Part shown: positions 1 to 8,484 of the stretch, piece by piece
How positions within the stretch are numbered: the stretch's first letter is position 1
Layout of the letters: every line of letters starts with the position of its first letter
Assembly (NCBI GenBank): GCA_913060475.1
Contig: CAJXSD010000004.1
Coordinates: 1 to 64,000 of the forward strand
DNA from: an uncultured Paracoccaceae bacterium
GTDB taxonomy: Bacteria; Pseudomonadota; Alphaproteobacteria; Rhodobacterales; Rhodobacteraceae
DNA length: 64,000 nt
Direction of reading: 5' to 3'
The notes under the pieces: model-generated
Databases searched by the model: none
Told to the model about the DNA's origin: nothing
The model's input: only the letters and a program-made list of their open reading frames with translations
Made by a program: the position numbers and the translations under genes

Positions 1-107
1 AATTATCGCGATTTATCACCTTGAGGTGGTTAATTATATCGAACATTACGGATTGGTCAGACTATAATAATGCAACAACGCCGATGCCACGCTGATCCAT
101 TGGCCCG

Positions 108-851
108 CTAGCGGCGCCACCTGACGTGGTACAGCGCCATGTAGGTCGGCGAAAGGTCGCGAATTTCATATCGGTTTGGCACATCATAGACCTGATGCTC
201 TGCGATTTCCTCAGGCTCTGCCGTGCCTTGGGTCCGGGAAAACACCACCTCTTTGGGATGAAAATCAGGGGGAAATTCGACCGCAAAGGTAATTTGCCCA
301 GTCGGTTCGGAAATGCGGTTATAGTGCCCCTCTTCAACTTGGCCAAAGGCGCCCCTGAATTCTGTGTTAATGGCGATCTGTGTGCTTTGACCAAATGTCA
401 ACGGCGGCGAAAGAGTAATGCCGAATTTATAGGTCCGCGCGGCAACTTTGACCGGATCAATCGTTTGTCCATTGATCATCACAGCCGGCAAGTCCCCATC
501 TGATACGTATTGTTCGCTAAAACTGGTCAATTCATCAGCAACGCACATCACGTCAACCCGTGTCAACAAATCAGCGTCGGTCAAATTGGGCCTAAGACGC
601 ATCGTTGTGTCCACATGATGCACAAAATATTTGAACATTCCCTTTAGGTAAAATGCCTCATAATCGCGCAGGGCGATAAAACCATCCCGCACTGAGGTTG
701 CCCCAAATTTTGCCAGCGTGTTTTGGGTATGCACTTTGACGGTTTCGACCGATATGCCCAATAATTTCGCAATTTCGGCACGGGTTGCGCCAACCACAAG
801 ATATGGCACGATCTGTTTTTCACGCGGCGTCAAATATGGTGGCGGCAGCAT
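108..851 (-). CDS. LuxR-type HTH protein with an unassigned C-terminal domain
   Basis: A 247-residue protein that begins almost at once with a LuxR/GerE helix-turn-helix (about residues 6-62, with LTPREKQ, then ETVKVHTQN and LAKFGATS). The HTH is N-terminal, unlike quorum-sensing LuxR or NarL-type regulators, where it is C-terminal. The remaining ~180 residues are soluble, without membrane segments, and I do not recognise a named domain; the region may sense a ligand or bind a partner. The start follows a weak GGGA site. The gene stands alone at the left edge with no recognisable partner. DNA binding is a strong inference from the motif; the target and signal are unknown. Confidence 0.8.
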   Translation of the reverse strand: MLPPPYLTPREKQIVPYLVVGATRAEIAKLLGISVETVKVHTQNTLAKFGATSVRDGFIALRDYEAFYLKGMFKYFVHHVDTTMRLRPNLTDADLLTRVDVMCVADELTSFSEQYVSDGDLPAVMINGQTIDPVKVAARTYKFGITLSPPLTFGQSTQIAINTEFRGAFGQVEEGHYNRISEPTGQITFAVEFPPDFHPKEVVFSRTQGTAEPEEIAEHQVYDVPNRYEIRDLSPTYMALYHVRWRR

Positions 852-976
852 TTCGGGTTCCCATCGTCTATCCCCCAGACAGGGAATATTGGCGTCCTAT
901 GCTGGTGCGTCGCGTTGATTTTGTCAAATGTCAATTCTGTGAATTTTACCGCACAAGGTTACGATCCAGTATCATC

Positions 977-1012
977 GTAAAACGCCTGCAGAATGGACTG
1001 CAGGCGTTTGAT
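977..1012 (-). terminator. Perfect 12-bp hairpin terminator after ccrM
   Basis: Perfect inverted repeat of 12 bp (980-991 with 998-1009) around a 6-base loop, followed on the minus strand by TTTT. It lies about 30 bases past the ccrM stop, so it probably ends the ccrM transcript and insulates the LuxR-type gene. The sequence on the other side is also T-rich (GATTTT), so it may work in both directions. Confidence 0.8.
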
Positions 1013-1038
1013 TTTCAAACATAGAAATCTGCGTCACC

Positions 1039-2163
<1,125 letters not shown>

Positions 2164-2218
2164 TCAATAATGCGGCGCATTTTTGCGCTCTCATTACCTG
2201 ACAGAATGAAACAAAGGT

Positions 2219-2246
2219 GATTCGCAGTCAATTTCTTTTTTGATTC
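2219..2246. promoter_or_regulatory. Two GANTC (CcrM) sites in the ccrM leader region
   Basis: GATTC occurs at 2219-2223 and again at 2242-2246, both within 92 bases upstream of the ccrM start at 2154. In Caulobacter, methylation of GANTC sites near the ccrM promoter feeds back on its transcription; the same arrangement here suggests a similar timer. The sites are directly visible; the function is inferred. Confidence 0.5.
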
Positions 2247-2256
2247 AAGGTGTTAA

Positions 2257-2871
2257 TTATTTTTCTTGATACAACATATTGTGGACCGGTCTGAACGAAC
2301 GTCTATGATGTGGTGTCACCCCTAGGCGCTGCAGGGCCTCTAGATGGTCCGTGGTGGGATAGCCCGCGTTTTTTGCCCATAAATAACCGGGAAATTCGGC
2401 ATCCAATTCGGCCATAATCGCATCGCGGGTCATTTTCGCAATAATCGATGCCGCCGCGATTGAGGCAGATTTTGCATCCCCTTTGACAACCGTTTCGTGT
2501 GATATTTGCAACACCTTGGGCGCCCGATTGCCGTCAATCAATACATAATCAGGCGGAACCGGCAGGTTTTCGATGGCACGCATCATGGCCAAATGGCTGG
2601 CCTGAAGTATATTGATGTCATCTATTTCTGCAACGGTGGCGTGCCCGATGCCCACCTGTGCCCGTGCAAGGATTTCATCATATAGCACCGCGCGTTTTTT
2701 GGCCGACAGTTTTTTGGAATCATTTAATCCATCCGGAATGTCGGCCGGGTTCAAAATAACAGCTGCCGCAGTCACAGGCCCGCACAAGGGGCCGCGCCCG
2801 ACCTCGTCAACGCCGGCAATGCAGGTAAACCCCACATCATAGGCGGCCTGTTCCAGTGCAAAATCAGGCAT
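2257..2871 (-). CDS. rnhB: Ribonuclease HII
   Basis: RNase HII of 204 residues, which cleaves RNA in RNA/DNA hybrids and removes misincorporated ribonucleotides. The signature GVDEVGRGPLCGPV, with the first two acidic active-site residues, starts at residue 20. Further conserved blocks are LIDGN, the SIAAASIIAKMTRD block, and GYPTTDHLEAL near the end. The chosen start (MPDFALEQ) overlaps the stop of the trans-sulfuration gene by 8 bases; the reading frame extends upstream, but that part lies inside the neighbour and shows no RNase H similarity. The rnhB-ccrM neighbourhood is common in alphaproteobacteria. Confidence 0.95.
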   Translation of the reverse strand: MPDFALEQAAYDVGFTCIAGVDEVGRGPLCGPVTAAAVILNPADIPDGLNDSKKLSAKKRAVLYDEILARAQVGIGHATVAEIDDINILQASHLAMMRAIENLPVPPDYVLIDGNRAPKVLQISHETVVKGDAKSASIAAASIIAKMTRDAIMAELDAEFPGYLWAKNAGYPTTDHLEALQRLGVTPHHRRSFRPVHNMLYQEK

Positions 2872-3988
2872 GCGATCCCCGCAACGCCTGATCCAGATCG
2901 TGCCACAGATCATCGACATGTTCGATGCCGATGGACAACCGCAGCAGATTTTCGGGAATCCCAGTATGCGGTTCAATTGTGTGGCGATGTTCGACCAAAC
3001 TTTCGACACCCCCCAATGATGTTGCCCGTTGAAACACCTGTAACCGGGCCAAGGTATCCAAGGCAGCCTGTCGGCCGCCTTGGACCAAAATGGACATCAA
3101 ATACCCAAATCCATGTTCCATTTGCACCCGTGCAACAGCGTGCTGGGGATGTTCGATCAAACCCGGATAATAAACACCTTGGACATGCGGGTGTTTTTCC
3201 AAACGCTCGGCCAGGTCTTGGGCATTTTTGCACATTTGCACAACGCGCACAGGCAAGGTCCGCAATGACCGCAACAACAGCCATGCTTCGAACGCGCCCA
3301 AAATTGCGCCTGCACCTTGCCGATCCTGGGCGATTTTGACCCATCTGTCATCGGGTGTTTTACAGGCCAGCGCGCCGGCCAGTAAATCGGAATGGCCGCT
3401 CATCGCTTTGGTTGCGGAATGCACGACAATATCGGCCCCGAACGACAATGGGCGCGACACAATCGGGGTTGCGGCCGTGCTGTCAACAACCAAACAGGCA
3501 TTGGGATACTGTGATCGAACCGATTTAATATCGGCCACCTTTAACCATGGATTAGACGGAATTTCCAAAAACACCAAATCAGGATGACACGCCGGAAAAC
3601 TGTTGGTCTGTGACAAATCAGCTTCAATCAGGTGAATACCCCACTGCGCGCAGTGGTCGCGGACCCAATGCGTGGTTCCCCAATAAATGCCCGACTGGAT
3701 CAACACGGTTTGCCCGGGTCTAAACGTTCGAAGGACCGCCGCGATGGCGGCCATGCCAGATGGAAACACCAAGGCCTCGGCCGCCTGTTCTAAATGCGCA
3801 ATCACAGCCTCGACATGACGCACAGTGTCGTTCTGGTCACGTCCATAGATATTTCTGTGATCCATCGGCACATTGTCTGCCCCGCGCAGATAGGTCGACG
3901 TCATATGTAAAACCGGCGCAACATCAGCCACCGCACCATCATGCCCACCCGCCTGTGCGCTGATTGTAAAGGGATGCTGTTTATTCAT
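2864..3988 (-). CDS. PLP-dependent trans-sulfuration enzyme (cystathionine beta-lyase type)
   Basis: Member of the Cys/Met metabolism PLP family, 374 residues. The PLP-binding lysine is K194 in HSATKAMSGHSD, and the cofactor aspartate lies in LVVDSTAATP. LVFPSGMAAI and a C-terminal SIGIEHVDDL block are also typical. Such enzymes form or split cystathionine in methionine and cysteine metabolism; sequence alone does not separate MetC (lyase), MetB (synthase) and gamma-lyase, but MetC-like is the likelier call. The chosen start (MNKQHPF) follows AGGGA at good spacing. rnhB is downstream with an 8-base overlap. An imperfect palindrome about 120 bases upstream may be an operator. Confidence 0.88.
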   Translation of the reverse strand: MNKQHPFTISAQAGGHDGAVADVAPVLHMTSTYLRGADNVPMDHRNIYGRDQNDTVRHVEAVIAHLEQAAEALVFPSGMAAIAAVLRTFRPGQTVLIQSGIYWGTTHWVRDHCAQWGIHLIEADLSQTNSFPACHPDLVFLEIPSNPWLKVADIKSVRSQYPNACLVVDSTAATPIVSRPLSFGADIVVHSATKAMSGHSDLLAGALACKTPDDRWVKIAQDRQGAGAILGAFEAWLLLRSLRTLPVRVVQMCKNAQDLAERLEKHPHVQGVYYPGLIEHPQHAVARVQMEHGFGYLMSILVQGGRQAALDTLARLQVFQRATSLGGVESLVEHRHTIEPHTGIPENLLRLSIGIEHVDDLWHDLDQALRGSHA

Positions 3989-4108
3989 TTTGGTATTCCC
4001 TGGATACAAATCGCATTTGTGACGCGACCCACACAAAATAGGCGATATCCGTCACTAAAACACCCATAAAGCAAAGCCCAAACACACGCAAATGGACAAT
4101 TTCGCCAC

Positions 4109-4184
4109 AAGTGGAGTGACGCCACTTATAGTGATTTTGCGAATTTACCCATCGCCCCTCGGACAAATTTGTGACCGCCGTCAC
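4109..4184. promoter_or_regulatory. Two palindromes upstream of the trans-sulfuration gene
   Basis: AAGTGG(7)CCACTT lies at 4109-4127 and GTGAC(4)GTCAC at 4171-4184, both in the region upstream of the gene that starts at 3988. Dyads like these are often repressor sites. No regulator is named by the motifs, so this is only a candidate operator region. Confidence 0.3.
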
Positions 4185-4388
4185 AGACCGGTGATCATGT
4201 CCTTTAATATCCTGCCTCTGGATGCGGGTGCTGTCTTTTTTGGTTCTTTGTGTGCGGTTATTGCGCGGTAACGTTCTGCTTTCTCCAACGAAATTGACAG
4301 TAATTCCACATGATAGTGTCAAGTATGAGGAGAAGAGCATGCAGGTAAAGAGGTCATATCTCTTGCAGAGTAAAAGAATGGTTACAGC

Positions 4389-4532
4389 ATGTTTGGACAA
4401 GTAAAATGTGTCTGTGTTGCGCTCACATTATCTGCGGTGGGCGCTTGCACCACACTTCCGTTTCCTGGTCCCTCTTTGACCACAGACTGTAAATTGTCAG
4501 CTCCTTATGGACAGAACGTGTTGAATTGCTAA
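4389..4532 (+). CDS. Candidate small lipoprotein (47 residues)
   Basis: Short frame coding 47 residues with a basic-hydrophobic start (MFGQVKCVCVALTL) and a lipobox-like SAVGAC ending at Cys20, followed by 27 residues with two further cysteines. The features fit a tiny lipidated protein of the entericidin or lysis-protein size class. Against it: no convincing Shine-Dalgarno site, an AT-rich decayed surrounding, and a G at the -2 lipobox position. It sits immediately left of an IS remnant. I cannot assign a family; it may be chance. Confidence 0.3.
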   Translation: MFGQVKCVCVALTLSAVGACTTLPFPGPSLTTDCKLSAPYGQNVLNC

Positions 4533-4574
4533 TGGAGGATTTTTGGTTCATCGTATTCTACTCAAGGAATGAAG

Positions 4575-4682
4575 ATGAACAAAAAATCCGAGAACACTAA
4601 ACAAGCCGCGGACCGTCTTGTTAAATGCATTCGCCGTCAAACTGTCCGTTGTCATATTTTTATGGACACGTCGCGTGATTAA
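4575..4682 (+). pseudogene. IS3-family OrfA, 5' fragment (plus orientation)
   Basis: A 35-codon frame. The first ~23 residues, MNKKSENTKQAADRLVKCIR and then RQT, match what I recall of the N-terminus of OrfA of an IS3-type element, which normally continues into a 'YSAEEKIRIVL' helix-turn-helix. Here the similarity stops abruptly and the frame ends at 4680-4682. It points away from the OrfB remnant on the other strand, so the element has been inverted or is a composite of two insertions. Family assignment is from memory of related elements. Confidence 0.5.
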
Positions 4683-4736
4683 TTAACGGAGTATTCTGGT
4701 TCATCTTGGTTTTGATCATGCCACTTTTATCGAGTG

Positions 4737-5624
4737 TTACAAGCGGCGTTGTTTGATTGTTTTGAGTTTGATTTTTCTCCTTTCGTTTAAGATGGCTTGA
4801 TCACGACCATAGTATTTATCGGCTGGCGTCACATTACAAATGGCCTCATGATATCGCTGATGGTTGTAATATTCGATAAATTGGCCGATTTGGCTCTCGA
4901 GATCACCTGGCAAATCGTAATTTTCCAAGAGCACACGGTTTTTCATCGTCTGATGCCACCTTTCGATTTTGCCTCGGGCTTGTGAATAAGGTTGGCTTGG
5001 TCGCAACCCGAAGCCTCAAGTGCCAGCTCAAGCGTATCCGTGAGGTCTTGGGCTTTCATCGTTGAACATAACTTCCACGCCACAATATAACGGCTGTAAT
5101 CGTCCAAAATCGTGCTCAGATAATACCAGCCCCAGCCGTTCGCCATTGTGCTTGAACCAATGGCGCATCAATAGCTCACTCTTGAAGTAAGTAAAATCGG
5201 TCTGCCACAGCTCATTAGGCCGTGTGGTTTTATCATGGAACTCATCGGCTGCACTGAGTGTCACGTATGCTGGTGCCGTGAGCAAATCACCCTCGCGCAG
5301 AATACGATAAGCCGAGCTCTCGCTGATAAAATAGCGCTTCTCATCGGTATATTTGATAGCCAATTCCCGCGCCGACAAATCTTCAGTCTCGAGTGCAAAT
5401 TCAATGAAGGCCTGGCGACGCACGTCGGAGATTTTGTTCCAAACCGATGTTGGGCGTGGTGATTGATCCCCAAGCGCATCGATGCCACCTTCAAGCCACA
5501 AATCATACCAGCGATAAAATGTTGATCTGGGAATATCGAGCATGGCTAGCGTTTGTTTGGTCGGTAAATGCGAAGCCTCAACGATCTTGATGATTTCCGC
5601 CTTTTCAGATGCTGAATATCTCAT
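4737..5624 (-). pseudogene. IS3-family OrfB transposase, frameshifted and deleted
   Basis: Reading on the minus strand, the first segment (5624-5180) carries an HTH start (MRYSASEKAEII, then RSTFYRWYDL) and leads to LWQTDFTYFK, which holds the first catalytic Asp of the rve/DDE domain. About 45 extra bases then break the frame. The protein resumes at NGWGWYYLSTILDDYSRYIV (5143-4990), and then jumps to RGKIERWHQTMKNRVLLENY (4983-4737). About 35 residues expected between LIHKP and GKIERW, including the second catalytic Asp (usually LSDNG), are missing. So there is one insertion, one deletion and two frame changes: the enzyme is dead. Confidence 0.9.
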
Positions 5625-5660
5625 TCCTCGCCACCCCCACCCGCTATCATGCTTTTTGAG
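5621..5660 (-). pseudogene. IS3-family OrfA, 3' fragment (minus orientation)
   Basis: Immediately upstream of OrfB, the minus strand reads MIAGGGGEE followed by a TGA that overlaps the OrfB ATG (ATGA). This matches the usual acidic tail of OrfA (KKSMIA then Gly/Asp/Glu) and its overlap with OrfB. The preceding CTCAAAAAG looks like the LKK codons with two bases missing before the ATG. The rest of OrfA is absent on this strand. Confidence 0.5.
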
Positions 5661-5673
5661 GTAAGGAGGATCA

Positions 5674-5698
5674 GGAATTGATCTGGGGGATCAATTCC
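5674..5698. repeat. Perfect 10-bp inverted repeat next to the IS remnant
   Basis: GGAATTGATC (5674-5683) and GATCAATTCC (5689-5698) around TGGGG. It lies just outside the OrfA 3' stub. It could be a deletion scar, an operator or a small hairpin. No T-run follows, so it is a poor terminator. The following ~185 bases up to the tRNA are AT-rich and hold no gene I can support. Confidence 0.6.
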
Positions 5699-5883
5699 CC
5701 GACGAACGATTTTCGAGGGTAAGTTCGGCCACGATCTTACCCTTTCAAAAATTTATTCAATCTTATGTTATACTTGGATAAAATAATCCGTTTTTTGTAA
5801 ACGCATTGTAAATTGTATTTTATAGAAACTCTAGCAAATACTTTACAACATGATGTATAAATATTTGTTATTTGTACAAAATA

Positions 5884-5960
5884 TGGTGACCCCGACAGGA
5901 TTCGAACCTGTAACCTGCCCCTTAGGAGGGGGCTGCTCTATCCAGTTGAGCCACGGGGTC
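5884..5960 (-). tRNA. tRNA-Arg (anticodon CCT)
   Basis: A complete cloverleaf on the minus strand. The acceptor stem is GACCCCG paired with CGGGGTC, with discriminator A and an encoded CCA at 5886-5884. The anticodon stem GCCCC/GGGGC encloses loop CTCCTAA, giving anticodon CCT, which reads the AGG arginine codon. The T-arm is ACAGG-TTCGAAT-CCTGT. Its length is 77 bases with CCA. The tRNA sits directly beside the IS remnant; tRNA genes often border inserted DNA, but no duplicated tRNA 3' end was seen here. Confidence 0.97.
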
Positions 5961-6046
5961 GATCATTGTTTATTATCGCCAAAGTTAAGGTATGTCATCC
6001 CGAAAGGCAAAAATATAAGACAGACTTGTGCTTGAACCAGCTGCTG

Positions 6047-6061
6047 GTTTTGCGCTAACGT
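6047..6061. promoter_or_regulatory. Possible LacI/GntR-type operator before the LacI gene
   Basis: GTTTTGCGCTAACGT is centred on GCGC about 35 bases before the likely start of the LacI-family gene. It resembles one good half (CGCTAAC) and one weaker half of the TGTTAGCGCTAACA-type operators bound by GntR-like LacI proteins, and suggests autoregulation. The dyad is imperfect. Confidence 0.35.
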
Positions 6062-6091
6062 AAATTACTGAAAGTGGATAGGAATTTATCG

Positions 6092-7117
6092 GTGGCACAG
6101 AACCAACATCGCCCCCTAACCCTGCGTGATGTGTCCGAGGCGTCGGGTGTGTCCGAAATGACCGTCAGCCGCGTTTTGCGTGGGCGTGGGGATGTATCGC
6201 CCGCCACACGCGAAAAGGTGTTAACAGCTGCCAAAGAATTGGGGTATGTGCCCAATAAAATTGCAGGGGCCTTGGCCAGTCAGCGGGTGAATTTGGTGGC
6301 CGTGATTATTCCATCCATGGCCAACATGGTGTTCCCCGAAGTGATGATGGGCATCAATTCCGTGTTAGAGGACACCGAATTACAGCCCGTGGTCGGCATT
6401 ACGGATTATCTGCCCGAGAAAGAAGAGAAAGTTCTGTATCAGATGCTGTCTTGGCGACCCTCGGGTATTATTATCGCAGGCTTGGAACATTCGGATGCTT
6501 CGCGGGCGATGTTGCAAAATTCGGGCATTCCGGTTGTCGAAATCATGGATGTTGACGGCACGCCCATCGACAGCGCCGTTGGTATTTCGCATCGCCGCGC
6601 AGGGCGTCAAATGGCCGAGGCAATCATAAAAGGTGGTTACAAAAACATCGGCTTTATGGGTACCAAAATGCCACTGGACCACCGCGCGCGCAAACGCTTC
6701 GAAGGTTTCACCCAAGCTTTGGCCCGATCCGGCATCGAAATTGTGGATCAGGAATTTTATTCGGGCGGGTCGGCATTGGCCAAGGGGCGTGACATGACCC
6801 GCGACATGATGGAACGGACACCAAACCTGGATTTTCTGTATTATTCCAATGACATGATTGGTGCTGGCGGTTTGTTACATTTATTGGCCCAAGGCATTTC
6901 AATTCCTGATACCGTTGGTTTAGCGGGCTTTAACGGTGTCGAATTATTGCAAGGTTTGCCAATGCAATTGGCAACGATGGATGCTTGCCGCCAAGACATC
7001 GGGAAAATTGCCGCTGAAATTATCGCGGATCGGACATCCGGTGAAACGGTCCGCCATGATAATATTGTTGAATTGCTGCCCAAATTGACGGTTGGCGACA
7101 CCCTGCGTTCCCTATAA
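6092..7117 (+). CDS. LacI-family transcriptional regulator (GntR-like)
   Basis: About 341 residues from a GTG at 6092, preceded by AGGA at 8-base spacing; a longer form from GTG 6074 is possible but has a poorer site. The N-terminal LacI HTH runs over residues 9-55 (TLRDVSEASGVSEMTVSRVL, then the hinge helix KIAGALASQ). A periplasmic-binding-protein-like sensor follows (VNLVAVIIPS, GAGGLLHLLAQGISIPDTV). The overall look is that of the gluconate repressor GntR group, so a sugar-acid ligand is plausible but unproven. No sugar-catabolic gene is adjacent. A candidate operator lies just upstream. Confidence 0.9.
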   Translation: MAQNQHRPLTLRDVSEASGVSEMTVSRVLRGRGDVSPATREKVLTAAKELGYVPNKIAGALASQRVNLVAVIIPSMANMVFPEVMMGINSVLEDTELQPVVGITDYLPEKEEKVLYQMLSWRPSGIIIAGLEHSDASRAMLQNSGIPVVEIMDVDGTPIDSAVGISHRRAGRQMAEAIIKGGYKNIGFMGTKMPLDHRARKRFEGFTQALARSGIEIVDQEFYSGGSALAKGRDMTRDMMERTPNLDFLYYSNDMIGAGGLLHLLAQGISIPDTVGLAGFNGVELLQGLPMQLATMDACRQDIGKIAAEIIADRTSGETVRHDNIVELLPKLTVGDTLRSL

Positions 7118-7130
7118 CGTCCCCACCCCA

Positions 7131-7157
7131 TAAAAGAAAAGGCCCCGATCCGGGGCC
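7131..7157 (-). terminator. Terminator after the DUF465 gene
   Basis: GGCCCCG (7141-7147) and CGGGGCC (7151-7157) around ATC. On the minus strand the stem is followed by TTTTCTTTT, placing it directly after the DUF465 stop at 7166. The plus-strand side lacks a T-run, so it serves mainly the minus gene and may also block read-through from the LacI gene. Confidence 0.8.
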
Positions 7158-7165
7158 TGACTGAA

Positions 7166-7330
7166 TTACGTACTCAGCTTATTTATTTCTTCTTTGATGC
7201 GTAATTTTCGTTTTTTCAGTTCGGTTATGTGGATATCGTCTGTCGCTGGCGATCGCTGTGCTTGTTCAATTTGTGTTGACAGGGCTTCGTGCTTTTTCTT
7301 TAATTCTTGAACGTGGCTGACAATACTCAT
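7166..7330 (-). CDS. DUF465/YdcH-family small coiled-coil protein
   Basis: 54 residues from ATG 7330, preceded by AAGGAG at ideal spacing. The sequence MSIVSHVQELKKKHEAL and the tail ITELKKRKLRIKEEINKL form a charged helical hairpin typical of the YdcH/DUF465 family, whose function is unknown. A second member of the family is at 35164-35388. The gene has its own terminator and lies alone between a LacI gene and a methyltransferase gene. It is easily missed for its size. Confidence 0.88.
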   Translation of the reverse strand: MSIVSHVQELKKKHEALSTQIEQAQRSPATDDIHITELKKRKLRIKEEINKLST

Positions 7331-7454
7331 CTAAGAACTCCTTATCGTTAGCCATTACAGTGCAACACATTTTTCAACGCCTGTCACGCCGCAGCTGCAC
7401 AGTCCCGTTTTGCGGTCCGGCAAAATATCGCCAATTGGGTCAAAATTTGGTCAC

Positions 7455-8216
7455 CTAGCCGCCAAACCACTGTAATAACGGTGCCCCGTCGCGCAGCGCA
7501 GCATTCACCATATCAGAATATCCATCCTCAAAATGACCGTGATGATCGCCCCTATGTAGAACAATGGGCGATTCGAGCCGCAGCGCAGCACGACCATTTT
7601 TGCGCGCATGCACAATCACCAATACCGCATCACGCCCCGCCCGTGGAATAATCGGGGTCACAACCACACTGCCCAAGGATTTCGGCAATGCGGCCAACAA
7701 CTGCGCCAATCCTGCAGCACGAAAAATGAAATGCGCGTATCCTTTGGGTTTCAACCGCTTGGCTGCGGTCTGTACCCAGACAGACAGATCAACTGACAAC
7801 CCCATCGCGGTTTCACGCCCCCGATCGCGCGCGGGCGTGGTTTCGTTTCTGTCAAAATACGGGGGATTCGCACAAACATGATCGAATTGGCGCGTGCGCA
7901 TCCCCACAGGCAGGGCCTGAATATCGGCGGTCACCACCTGAAATGGCAGGTCGTTATGTGCTGCATTTCGTCGCGCCAATTCGGCATAATCAGGTTGGAT
8001 TTCGACACCCACCAAATCGACATCGGCCACACGCCGCCCCAAACACAGCGACACGGCCCCAACGCCGCAGCCCAATTCCAACACCGATTGTCCCGCCTGT
8101 GCAGGAATGGTTGCGGCCAATAAAACCGGGTCAATACCAGCGCGATAGCCCTTGCTGGGTTGAAACAACTGGATCGCGCCCCCCAGAAAATCATCCTGCG
8201 TGATGTGCATAGCCAT
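7455..8216 (-). CDS. TrmN6-like SAM-dependent methyltransferase
   Basis: About 253 residues from ATG 8216; the frame opens earlier with TTG, and a third ATG is at 8210. The class I SAM fold shows motif I as VLELGCGVGAVSLCLG and the N6-adenine-type catalytic motif NPPYF, as in tRNA1(Val) A37 N6-methyltransferase (YfiC/TrmN6) and HemK relatives. The likely product is m6A in tRNA, but the substrate is inferred from family only. Its start overlaps the end of the DUF2007 gene, so the two are translated together. The gene pair is divergent from ispB. Confidence 0.85.
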   Translation of the reverse strand: MAMHITQDDFLGGAIQLFQPSKGYRAGIDPVLLAATIPAQAGQSVLELGCGVGAVSLCLGRRVADVDLVGVEIQPDYAELARRNAAHNDLPFQVVTADIQALPVGMRTRQFDHVCANPPYFDRNETTPARDRGRETAMGLSVDLSVWVQTAAKRLKPKGYAHFIFRAAGLAQLLAALPKSLGSVVVTPIIPRAGRDAVLVIVHARKNGRAALRLESPIVLHRGDHHGHFEDGYSDMVNAALRDGAPLLQWFGG

Positions 8217-8430
8217 CCGTTTCAATCGTTATTCCGGCCTGCTCTAGCACACGCACAGCTTGGGTATGATGCTGATCTGCGACCATAATACGCCGGGGCA
8301 ATACGCCAATCGAACCTTCTAGAACACTCATATTTACGTCGAACTCAAACACGGTTATATCATGTTCGTCCAAGACTGAGCGCACATAGGAAATCAGGAC
8401 AACGTCGTTGGTTTTCAGCAAAAGTTTCAT
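8191..8430 (-). CDS. DUF2007 domain protein
   Basis: 79 residues, MKLLLKTNDVVLISYVRSVL at the start and IMVADQHHTQAVRVLEQAGI towards the end. This is the small alpha/beta DUF2007 family, annotated as a putative signal-transducing or PII-like fold protein; its role is unknown. First gene of the two-gene unit with the methyltransferase (26-base overlap), transcribed away from ispB with 54 bases between the starts. Confidence 0.85.
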   Translation of the reverse strand: MKLLLKTNDVVLISYVRSVLDEHDITVFEFDVNMSVLEGSIGVLPRRIMVADQHHTQAVRVLEQAGITIETDGYAHHAG

Positions 8431-8484
8431 GTATTGGATCTAAAACGGGACCACGCAAAAGTCGAGGCCTAAGGGGATATACGG

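Larger units (their letters stand above)
4575..5698. mobile_element. Degenerate, rearranged IS3-family insertion sequence
   Basis: Contains an OrfA 5' stub on the plus strand (4575-4643), a frameshifted and internally deleted OrfB on the minus strand (4737-5624), and an OrfA 3' stub on the minus strand (5621-5660). The coding order of an intact element would be OrfA then OrfB on one strand, so the left part has been inverted or brought in by another copy. I could not define terminal inverted repeats or a target duplication, so the ends are approximate. The element cannot transpose by itself. Confidence 0.75.

Noticed and set aside
1-107. Possible gene at the left edge
   Set aside because: No frame of useful length and no similarity; only an AT-rich stretch is visible.
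3981-4400. 139-residue minus-strand frame upstream of the trans-sulfuration gene
   Set aside because: Low-complexity, AT-rich composition, no recognisable domain, and it overlaps the likely promoter region.
5850-6035. Plus-strand frame with MVTPTGFEPVTCPLGGG
   Set aside because: It is the antisense reading of tRNA-Arg, a well-known spurious frame, and shows no SD or other protein signal.
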